Below, one piece after another: positions 12,500 through 22,872 of a stretch of 64,000 nucleotides of DNA. Numbering within the stretch: position 1 is the first letter of the stretch; each line of letters begins with the position of its first letter. The translations under genes were made by a program, and so were the position numbers. The notes beneath the pieces were generated by a model. The model ran no database searches. It saw only the letters and a list, made by a program, of their open reading frames with translations, and was not told the DNA's origin. The stretch is from NCBI RefSeq assembly GCF_021155775.2, contig NC_060238.1, forward strand, positions 3,024,001 to 3,088,000, read 5' to 3'. The DNA is from Neodiprion pinetum (Eukaryota; Arthropoda; Insecta; Hymenoptera; Diprionidae).

Positions 12500-14644
12500 T
12501 AATATAAAAATAGCGTTACTAAAACAAATCAGAGGCATTGTGAACAAAGAACACTCTTCTATAAGTATTTTACTAAATGCGGTTTGCAGAGGTGAATTTA
12601 AAAAAAATTTTGTACAATTTTGTTGGTGTCCAACTAATGCGAAGGCTGAGAAAAATTACACTAATTGCATAACCATGCGACACGTGGTGGAGCCTTAATT
12701 GTGCAATCGATTGAAGAAAAATAATAAAGAACGAAAAATTGTGTTACTATTTCAACTATTCAAATGTGTCGACGGAAATATAATAGTATTACATACTATA
12801 CATCAGATTAAAACATAATCAACTATGTTTTGAAATAGTTACGCCGTACTCTCAAGTTACCGTAACACTGTTTTCAAAGCAAATAGTACATGTATGTAAA
12901 GTGTATTTTGCAAAGAACGTGAAAGCGAGCTGTTTATTGAGCGTGCGTAAATTTGCCACTGAATCGAATGATAGTGTCTACCATTTGTACGATAAGAAGT
13001 AGATCTTTTCGTCGTATCAGTTATCACGCACACGGTTATGGATCATTTGGCACCGAACTTTAAATTGAATTACGCATATACGCGAGTGTAAATTTCCGCA
13101 ACTATACACGCTCATCTTAAATACGTAGTGCGGAACTTTGCTGTTCCCTTATTTTTCATCGATATCTTTATCTTTGTTTGTTTGTTTGTTTTTTTTTTTT
13201 TTTTTTGCGATAAATAAGCAAACCTTCCTCATTAACGGTCAACCGCTGCGGGGTCGCAAAGCGGTTTTACGTCAGCTTCGATGAAAAAGTCAACCGCTAC
13301 AATGCGACCGCAGAGAGTTAGATTTGCAACTCCGACAACTAAGCTATGCTTCAGGCTTTGTAAACGTCAATTTATATTATTCGGTATTAGTTTATACGCC
13401 GATATACAAAACTGGAATTTTTTAGAAAATAAATAAATAAATAATCGAATACCATAAGTATAATTTTAATTTATTCGGAGTAACTTTGCCAAAGAGATTA
13501 ATTACTGCACTATTGTCAATAGTTAACGACAACTTCAAAATCATCAGTATTTCACACCGCTGAAAAATGATATGGATCCTTTATAACATCTCGCGTTATA
13601 ATTTTCCATAAAAAAAAAAAAACAACAACAGAGGACACCGTGTTTTTTCCTCATGAATTCATCAGAATTTCACTGTCGTCAGTAGAAATAATAAAATACT
13701 ATACTTGTAACCAATTCAAACCAATACCCAAACTATAAAACTAACGGACGCGAACGAAGCATACACGTATTGACGAACTATTCTCTCTTTCTACCCATTG
13801 TACGTATATACACGTTGTACAATCAACGAGCGTTTGTCTCAAAGTTTTCCTCTTACCCGCAGCAGCTACGATTGACATCTATTGACCCCTCCATGTAGGT
13901 TGATTAGGAGCGAATCTCGCACTGCGTACTCTCGCCTACACGCGACAAAGAAAATTACTACAGAACCGAAGTACCGATTCATATCAGAATATCTACTTCG
14001 ATTTCACTCGTTCCCGTTCTTTTTTCGCATAATTAACTCCATCATTTTTTCCCAAACCGAATTATGTTTCAATCAAAAATTCAGCTCTAATCCCGAATAG
14101 AGTCGAAACCGGGCCACGGTAAGAATAAAAAAAAGTAGGGAAAAAGTGGCTAATCATCGAACCTAAATACAGCCTCAGACACGACCTAGCGGTAAATAAA
14201 GTAGCGAAATATTGCGCATCGAGTGCGTGAACGAGGCGGTGTGTATAAGTTCGCAAACGGTTTGCAACAGACAACCTCGTTGGCAATTTGCCAGAAAAAA
14301 ACGTGTGTTAGAAGTAGTTTATACGTAGGTAAGCAGCTACTACGACACGTGTAACGATACAACTCCACCACCACTACTGTTATTCTTTTCCCCCGTAGAT
14401 ATATATATATATATATACATGTGGCATGGTGTGGGGATTCCCCAAAGCCTTGCGTGACCACTTCTGGAGTTTGTATGTTAAACATATTTGTATTTGAAAT
14501 TTCACCCCGTTTCTCTAAATCCGTCACATATTGTCCATTTGAAAAATAAAACACACTTCGTTCATTTTTTGTCGACTTTTTTTTCTTTCTACTTGATCAT
14601 AGAGACACTAATTGTTACAGCGAAGAAAAAAAAAAAAAATTAAA
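12500..14644. other. Gene-free stretch
   Basis: No supported coding exon. It contains poly(T) at about 13188-13207 and a weak inverted pair (CTGCGGGGTCGCA at about 13246 and TGCGACCGCAG at about 13303) beside a duplicated GTCAACCGCT. A 122-codon minus-strand frame (14186-14554) is not recognisable. Confidence 0.55.
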
Positions 14645-14984
14645 ATATATACAGTAGACTGTATGAATAAAATCTACTGTTAGTTTTTTTTTTTTTAAAT
14701 TTAAGTCGTAAACATTGTTCGAAATGACGAAAAATAGATGCTGTACAAGTTTCATCTCTTAATATTAATATTTAAGGTCAAAGGTCAAACAGAACTAAAA
14801 TATTTTAATTACAATTAAATGGGAAACAGAAAATCGCGATGAGACACCTGTGATTATTAATATCAAGAGCTAAAACTTGGACAGCATCTATTTTTCGTCA
14901 TTTCGAACAATATTTACGACTTGAATATTGAAGAAAAAAAAATGTAAATTTTTTTTACACAGTCTAATATACAGTTATTCATAA
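14645..14984. mobile_element. Fold-back element, about 340 bp
   Basis: The left arm block AAGTCGTAAACATTGTTCGA (about 14703) and the following ATGACGAAAAATAGATGCTG are mirrored on the right at about 14887-14930 as CAGCATCTATTTTTCGTCAT followed by TCGAACAATATTTACGACTT. The outer ends hold ACAGTAGACTGTAT on the left and ACACAGTCTAATATACAGT on the right, also inverted but more diverged. A central spacer of roughly 100 bp separates the arms. It has no coding capacity. I infer a MITE; the exact ends and target site are uncertain. Confidence 0.72.
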
Positions 14985-17033
14985 AAATGATGTAACCATT
15001 CATCCGAAAATTTTTAATACAGCCATTTTGTATGTATTAACAAAATTTTATCGGAATATCACTATTTTCAAAATTTATCGACAAAATTTTCATACTTATA
15101 ATGAAACATATGATATGATCGAATGTACACAAGCTTTTCCAAAACAATTTTTTTTATGTAATTATCGAACATATTTGTCACACGGTTAGGGTATGAAGAT
15201 ATACGTATATACACATACGTGTACACGTACATGTATGTGTATATATGTATATGAGGACGCGATGGGTTCTTTGTTTGCACGGTCTGATGTGGACAGGTAT
15301 ACAGAGATACCTTAATATCCAGACTTTCAACACCGCGTGCGGTAGTCTTGAGTCTCTCACCTGACAAGTCACCTTCGACGAATTCGCGGTATTTATACAC
15401 TCCTCCGTATTACAATAATATCTGCGTGTGCATAGTTGGAACGGATCTGCAAAGCGTTGTAAAGGAAAAAGAAAAAAAAAAAAGAAGAAACAGTTACAAA
15501 AGAAGGAATGGATTGTAAAAATCCACATGCAAAATGGTTCTCACACAGGCGCGCACACGAGTGATTAAAAAGACAGGCCTGAAGAAACTCGAATAAAATT
15601 CGTTCGTCGCTGAGACTTGAAACTTTTTTTCAAACAATTTTGTTGAGTACAATCAGACAATTACTCCTCGTGCAAATAACGGTAATAAAAATACAAAAGG
15701 TATAAGATAACGTGCCAAAAAGCATTATTCAATTGCAGAAATGGAAACCTGGATAAAAGACTGAGAAAATTCTCTGCACTCGAATTCATCGAAACGTTGT
15801 TAATCGTAGCGTCTATTATTTGAAAAATGGATCAAGACGTAGACTTTCCATAACATATTTTCGGTTCGTTAATCTTCGAGAACTATCGTGTGAGAAATTG
15901 ATCATAGAAATGAGAAAAGTATCAAAGTTCCAGATGCTGGTGTCATCATCGATTATCGTACCAGTCACTGGACTCTGTTCTCTAATTTGAGCTTTCGGTT
16001 TGATGGACTTAATTCGAAACTTGAACCAGCGCAGACAACCACCAACTAATCAGTTTGTATACTGATCGATGATATGTAGAAAAGCGAAAAGCTCGTCATT
16101 CGTGTTCCTACCAAAGTTGGAAACAAACTCTGTGTCAAAGGGGTTGAATATCGACTTTAAGTCTCGCGGCTGTTCGAATGGGGTCAAGGGATCTCTGCGG
16201 TCGTTGGCAGTGGGTCATGGATCCGCATAAGGTCCCCACGGAATCCGGGGATCCAGGAGTCCTTGGACAAGGACTAGTCTCGAGGTGGCTGAATTTGGAT
16301 TTTTAGAGGTGTAAGCCTCCTCCGGAATGCGGAGAGCCGCGGATCGTGGTTGTGTGTATGATATTCCAGTTCTCACTCTCTCCTTTATCCGCTTCTTCAT
16401 CTCCAGTCGTTGAAAGAAAGTGAGCGCCAAGCACTACAGTCTTCTTCTTCTTCTTCTTCTTCTTGCTCTTCTTATGCCGATTCATCGCTCCTTCATCGAC
16501 ATCCGGGTCACACCCTGAGCTGATCGTGACATTTCTTGAAGGGTTGGAACAGAGCTGGTAAAACCCCGTCTCCTAAAAGCTTTTCCAAAACCTGCTGCCT
16601 TCGAATCTTTGTTTAAGATTCTTACGATTTTCTCGCTGGGAACAAGGGTTGGGAAGAAAATTGGAATTGGAAAAATGGTAAACGCGCAGCGTTATGAACA
16701 GCTGCAGTTATACTCGGAGGCATTTTGTACGCGTCATTTAACGCTACTGCGTTCTTACAACGCCACGACACGGCACGAGGAAAGATAAGATTCCGGAACG
16801 ACGGTGAATCATTGCGACATTGCGATTTGTTTTTCATCTTTAATAACTTCTATGTAGCTCATAGCCACCAGGTAAAAATGCGATACAGTATGATTGTCAT
16901 GTTATACGTTACAATGCGACGCATTTCTACGCGATTAGTATCGTTCACAGTCAAGTTCATCATTGTTTGAACATTACAGAATCGTGAGTGTGTCCAATAC
17001 ACGACACAGATTTGCGATTAGAAAGATACTCAC
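14985..17033. other. Gene-free stretch
   Basis: No supported gene. A CTT/AAG trinucleotide run at about 16440-16464 gives a false poly-Lys frame on the minus strand. The open 16.2-16.5 kb minus-strand frames are not recognisable. Confidence 0.55.
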
Positions 17034-17116
17034 CAGTTGCAATCGGTGATCGTTAGTCATTCGGAAGGGGTAGAGACTAAAGGTACACACTGCAGTCCAG
17101 CCGGTTGTCCGAGAAC
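17034..17116 (-). other. Candidate 83-nt exon on the minus strand
   Basis: On the minus strand the segment is bounded by a pyrimidine tract with acceptor (CTTTTCCAG) and a strong donor (GTGAGTATC). One frame is open throughout and contains an ATG giving MTNDHRLQL up to the donor. Read directly into the candidate exon at 7034 this frame would meet a stop, so the segment is more likely 5' untranslated. The donor sequence is identical over nine bases to that of the 6971 exon. Splice-signal evidence only. Confidence 0.35.
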
Positions 17117-19532
17117 CTGGAAAAGTAAAAGTAATACATAGTACAATCCAAACGCTATAAGTGGTTTCGTAAAAGTGAAACGAGTGTCAGATCTATATCC
17201 GATTCAACATTATTTTTATGATAAAAATAGTCAATTTCGCGATTCGTAATGCTTCATCGTCGTACAAAAATGGTTGAGTCGAATGCGTTTCACTAGATGT
17301 TGAATTATTGCATTCACATAACGTATCGTATAAGCTCGGCAGTCTTGAGACACCGAACGGTCGGCCGTGAAGAAAGTTTAGCCTTCGAGAAGGCGAAGAG
17401 GTTGCATATCGGTATGGAATACATGAAGTACACAACGCGAATGTGGAAGTAGGTATCGTTACATATACCTATCAGCACACAACTTGCGACAACTACGATG
17501 AGTTAAATGTTGATTGCGAAACGGAGCGTAGCACTAACGTAAAGAGAACGACCAGAGAGGAGGAACCTGCTGCGAACCGTTAAAATTCAAATTTATTATG
17601 TACACAGACCGAAAGCGAAGCAGAAGAAGAAGAAGAAGAAGAAGAAACCTGGTGGTTGTTAATGTCATATTGCCTGGCAGAATTGGACAAACTCTAACAT
17701 ATCATTTATTTGCACGCCCGTCTGACAAGCTCAAACAAACTACACTGTCGATAAATTCCCACAGCTGTTTAAAATCCCGATGATAATTATTCTTCGCAGC
17801 TTTTGCGCGTATATAATGTATTTTTGGTACGCGCTACGTTTCCGAAAGATTAACGTCTCACCTCATTAATATAACTCTTTGTACAACCGGCCGATCGGTA
17901 TCAATTCGTTCGTCGTCAAATAAATGTGAACTTATTCTTTTTGAGAGAGAAAAAAGTAAAAAAATTGCGCAGTTACATCAATTCTATTAATATACTTCAA
18001 AGTTGGTGGAACCTCTGACGTCAATTTTAATTCTAAACGTAAATTAACGTACAATTCTTGGCGCCAAAGAACGGAGACAGAGAAAAATAATTTCAGACTA
18101 AAAAACGGATTGGATCGTTAGGTAGATTTGACTAGAAGTTGAATACATTCTGATTGTTAATGAATTTGACAGGATCAGAGTTCAAAAAAATTCAACCCAG
18201 TACAAAGACAAGAAGCACGCCTTTCATCAGTTTCTACCGTTTTCAATGTCAGTTCACATGTCCCGGTAGATTCTTGTCGAAAAAAATATCAGGTAGAAAA
18301 GATAAAAGAATATAGTTATGCATGGAACGACAAGATGATCGCGAGTTCTGATGAATTTGATACGAACGAGGTATACCAGGTAACCACAACTCGCAGACTC
18401 GGTGCGTGAAGAAAGGTATGCCTCTTTACGTTCTTCTAGCAAAGGCGGTCGTAAAGTCCCATAAGACATGCTGACACTGTAAGCATAGACACAGTGCCCC
18501 GTGACCCTCGGAACAAACCGCAATCGACGGAGCAAGAAGACACTATAGGTGCATACTAGACTGCAACTATAAGGTGCCGGCTCAGCATGATGGGTAAAGA
18601 TAGAATTGCCCAGGTTTTCCTTATACAGCAGTACCAAGTATTAACTGTAAATCGTGGTATACAGACCGTACGATAGTTCTACCCCACTCTGGCATTAGAC
18701 ATGTATACATACTTAATTATGCTAATCATACAACGGACGGAAGTAGCTATAGACGTTGTGCGCGTACAACGCGATACGGACTTGTATGAATGGATCCATG
18801 AATGAATGGATGGACGAGTGAATGGATATACTTATATCGAGCCTTTCTCGAAATACACATAGAAAAATCCCATCAGTTGAAATGGATGCAATGTTTGTTT
18901 TCTTGCCTCGGGACTCAGGATTTTCGAGGCTTGATGTAAATGACGACCGCAGAGTGCCCGATTTTGGGTCATTAGTATTCTGGACTCGCTCTGTACGGAG
19001 AGGGTCTTTCGAAAGATAACGCGAGCAAATAACTCCGGGCTTATTTTCTATCCCGAATTACTTCTACAGGATGATTCAGAGTTGATGGAATATTTATCTC
19101 CATGTATAAGAACTGTCGAATTCAAATGTGGAACGAAAATTTCAAATTGGACTTTAAGAAAGACTTTTAGAAAAATGTGTTCCGCGTTAAAAATTTGATG
19201 GCTGAATTACGTGACCCACGGATTATTTCTGTTGAGACACAAATAGGGCAATATTTTTCAGTCCTATCTGAATCTGAATCATCCAGTAGGATGAGCCGCC
19301 TTTGGAATAACTGTTTGTCCCTTGGGATGGGTCATTGGGTTCAAGGGCTGAGTCACTTACGAGTCGGAGAGGATAATACGGACACAACGATAATCCGAGT
19401 AGAGAGAAAAAAAAAAGATAGAAAGACTTCGAACAAACCTTTCCTTTTGCAAGACATTACATTCCGCACTTATAATCCAGTATTCATATAACCTGCACAG
19501 CATTAACAACGTTTTTCTCTTTCTGATACCAG
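17117..19532. other. Gene-free stretch
   Basis: A GAA repeat lies at about 17621-17646. The 127-codon minus-strand frame (18254-18637) shows no family feature. I see no supported exon; the first untranslated exon of the secreted-protein gene at 19.6 kb may lie here. Confidence 0.5.
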
Positions 19533-19541
19533 GTAGACTCG

Positions 19542-19604
19542 ATGATCGAGTGTTGGGAGTTATCCAGACTGCATCTGGCCACCGGAATAAATATCAAAGG
19601 ATAA
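19542..19604 (+). other. Upstream ORF in the 5' leader of the secreted-protein gene
   Basis: An ATG at 19542, nine bases into the presumed leader exon (acceptor TACCAG at about 19527-19532), opens 20 codons ending in TAA at 19602-19604. That is 36 nt before the main ATG at 19641. If the leader exon is real, this uORF could reduce translation of the main frame. Confidence 0.4.
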
Positions 19605-19640
19605 ATATCGTCGACGGAGAAGCGGTCCCAGTGTCAAAAG

Positions 19641-22600
19641 ATGAGGTACAGCTGGTTCAAAGTCGCCTTCAGCGCCCTGATTGGGCTCTCAACGTATTTT
19701 TGCAACGCGGCGCCGACTGATTTCGCAGTCCCGGTAGCCAAGGACTCGACGTATTCGCATCCTGCGCGGACCCTGGACACGGACCAGGGTCTGGGTCAGC
19801 CGATTGACATGGCATGGGAGGCCTGGATAGTGACTGACAAGAAGCTGACGGAGGACGGTTCGAACTTTGAATCGTCGACGGTTCCACGACGAATCACCAG
19901 TAAGAGTGTCTTCATCACTCCGTCGCTGAACAAAACGTGTACCGATGGTTACCGCTTGAAAAGTGACATGACGTGTGTTCCGGAGACCATCACTTTCAAC
20001 TCCAAGGGACACTTCCAGAACTTCGTTCTCACACGCCTGAACCGTACATTCGCGAATTCCTCCGCAGTCACTGAATTGAAGGTGTATGGTCCTGTTCAGG
20101 TATGATATAGCGACACTTTCTCGACAACGAATATCTCGAATATCGGTTATCAAATCTGACACGTCGGATGTATATTGTAACACACTTCGACACTTTGTAT
20201 CATTGATCGGATCGTTGAACCGATCATTGACGCGACATCGGTTTTTTTTTATCGACTAAAACTTAGTTCTGGTTCGCCCTGCACGCGACAATAGCTGCTA
20301 AATCCGACGACACCGATATACCGAATCGAGTGCAACATCGATAACCAGTAAAGTAAAAGTCGACGCCCGATCACGTAGTTAGACAGTGGAGTAAAAGGTT
20401 GGCCAGGTTTCACTGTCTACCAAAGTGACGCGGAAACGATCATCGTTCATCGTCGTAGACGCAGTGCATGCAGGGGTCAAAGAATTTCATGGATCAAGCT
20501 TCGTCGTCGCTGCACCAGTAGAGTAGCTAAAAATGGCGTGCTTTTTTTAGGTAGGCATACCGCTTAGCAAAGAAGGCAACAGTCCACCCCCATCGTCGAG
20601 TGAGAAGCCGGAACGCGATGAGGATCCGATCGAGATCGCGGTCGTCGAAGAGGTCCAGGAGGACAAGAAGTCGGGGATCGAAACGGAGGCGGGATTGACT
20701 GTCTATCTGATTGGAAACAGGACAAAGAGTTCCAACTTTTCGGGGGCTTTTGAAGAGCAAGGAACTCGCGACGAGCCATCCTTTGCTGATTTCATCAAGA
20801 ATGGTAGTCATGCTTTCGCCGAGGTGACGAACTACCAGATTCCCATTGACCTTCGAAACATTCTAAACGGTTCCAAGCGCGGCGAATACAAGGAGAGTTA
20901 TGAATCGGTGAAAAACGTCACGACTAACGACACCGAGACGGTTGTGCTGCTTCTCGCACCGGCCAGAGTGACCTTGACACCCGAAGAACCAACGACGACG
21001 ACATTTTCCAATGACGAGAGTTTCCTCGGGAATCAGGAAAATGACGCGGTCAACTCGACGGCCAGCCACGGGGTACCGGTCAAAATTGATGGACCGGATT
21101 CTCCGTACGTATTTTTAATTGTATGTTCTTCACCATTTCTAACTTCCTACGTTCAGAATTCTTCACCATCTTCTCGAATCAAGAGTTGTTGCTGCGATTT
21201 GAGACGAAGCGGCAGATTGGGTATACAGAAACCTGACCGAGAACCCAGACCTTCGTAATCGCGATTTACATCCAGCTCTATCAGATATCTTAATAATTAT
21301 TATCATTTGTACGGTGATTGGGATCGGTTATGACTTTCGCGATAATACTCCGATCGGATCCTCACTAGGTGGCGTCGACTGGAGTTCTTTGAAAATAAAT
21401 GTTGAGATTTTGTTTCACGAACCAGTGTTTAGCTCATTGTCAGATTTGGCAGCCTAGTTGGATCCTGATCGCGTAAACGAATCAAGATAAAAAGCGTTTC
21501 TTCGAAGCGGTAAAAGTAACGGTCGTTTGGTGTACTTATACATAGGTACGTGCATAAATTAGACCGAGATCCAGCATTACGTGGATTAGCATGCGTGCAG
21601 GGCCTGGCGGAACGAACTAAGCATGATAACAATCCGTAGTGTCAAGTCAGGAAAGTTCGACTTTGATGTTCACTCGGCGTGAATATTATAACCCATACTT
21701 GAATCAGGGATTTACCTCGCATTCGAGGGTCGATTCACCTCTTATTATTAAACTGCATGTAATTCGATCTAAAACGAAGCGCTAACCGGCATTACCGATT
21801 TTTCAACAGCTCCGAGGGTACCGCAAACGAGGAGGCAACAACGCCTTCCGAGTTCACTACCGCAAAAGAGGAGGAGGAAAAGGAAAAACAGGCAACCACA
21901 TCAGGCGACGACGCGACTGAATCCTCGACGATATCTTTCGAGGACGAAGAGAGCATGATCTCGACGACACTTGACCCCGAAGACCAGGAGGAGTTGCTGA
22001 CGCACAGCGAGGCCGGAATGCTGGTCTCACAAGGTAACTTGAGACCGACAATATCGGACCCGGTAAAAGCGCAGCCAACAGTGAAAGAGGAGGAGGTCAG
22101 CCAGATATCGAGCGAGGCGAGCATCCTGGGCGACATGATCATGGAAACGACGCTTCTGGGTCTCCACAAGACCCCCAAGACACCCGACGCGCTGTCCGAT
22201 CTCTTCGAGGCCGAACCCGAAGTCGTCTTCTCACCGCGTGATGATCGTCGACCGGACAGGGCGAACGCTGAAGAGTCAAAGGACAACTCTTCAGCAGTCC
22301 CTCAGGGATTGCCAACCGCCAGCGACGCCGAGGTGATTCCAACGCTGAGAAGGACCATTTCGGATGCGAATCAAGGTCGAGTCAGATTCCCCGACGACCC
22401 AACGGACTCTTCTTCAAGCTACGTTCTCTTCCCGGGTGACAATTCAAACAGTATAAACGGAAACCTGGCCTACAAGAACCGGCGCGAACGGATCTCATCA
22501 CCCTTCGAGGACGCCACCACCGGAGTTACTCACGGTCAGCCCGACCAAAGAAACTCCCAGTGGAGCGGGCTGCCCGCCGGTTTGGGAACCGGAAACAATC

Positions 22601-22872
22601 GACGCTATTCCCCGCAGACCGGAAGTCCCGTTTCTCAACGCCAGATGCCAATGCTACTCAGGTTTTGGAAGAGAATGCCACTGATCAGGGACCCCAGCAT
22701 GATCCAGAGAACAAGGGGTCCCTCTTCGGATCTTTCACAAATCGGGCCTCACGTACCATCTTCCAGCAGTATTTACAGGGATGTTTTACCTCGATCATAT
22801 CCCGGGCAGCGCGTTTTTAACCGGAATTTCCGAGGTCCAGGATCACCCGGTAGGATACAGCGGATCGGTTAG
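19641..22872 (+). CDS. Unrecognised secreted acidic low-complexity protein (691 aa, 3 exons)
   Basis: Exons 19641-20099, 20551-21104 and 21810-22872 join in phase (GT-AG, phases 0 and 2) into 691 codons. The protein begins with a clear signal peptide (hydrophobic FSALIGLSTYF, likely cleavage near residues 23-24), so it should enter the secretory pathway. Residues about 100-112 contain Cys-Thr-Asp-Gly-Tyr ... Cys-Val-Pro, reminiscent of the C-x-x-G-x-x-x-D-x-x-x-x-C motif in several insect secreted proteins. The rest is rich in Glu, Asp, Ser, Thr and Pro with several N-glycosylation sequons and few cysteines; the C-terminal quarter turns Arg/Pro/Gly-rich. There is no membrane segment after the signal and no catalytic motif. 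The exons are clearly more GC-rich than their surroundings, supporting coding. I do not recognise the family; a role in matrix, cuticle or haemolymph is possible but unproven. Confidence 0.8.

Noticed and set aside
13238..13320. Weak inverted pair CTGCGGGGTCGCA / TGCGACCGCAG
   Set aside because: About 11 bp arms with a loop near 45 bp, one mismatch block and no repeats elsewhere in the window.
14186..14554. 122-codon minus-strand frame
   Set aside because: It contains a (TA)n-derived Tyr-Ile run and no recognisable motif. A transposase remnant was considered but not supported.
16303..16485. Minus-strand frame with a poly-Lys run
   Set aside because: The run is a CTT/AAG microsatellite and the flanks resemble no lysine-rich protein I know.
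19689..20183. 164-codon minus-strand frame opposite the secreted-protein exon 1
   Set aside because: It is the shadow of a GC-rich real exon; Arg-rich without family features.
21792..22286. 164-codon minus-strand Ser-rich frame
   Set aside because: Antisense shadow of the acidic third exon of the secreted protein.
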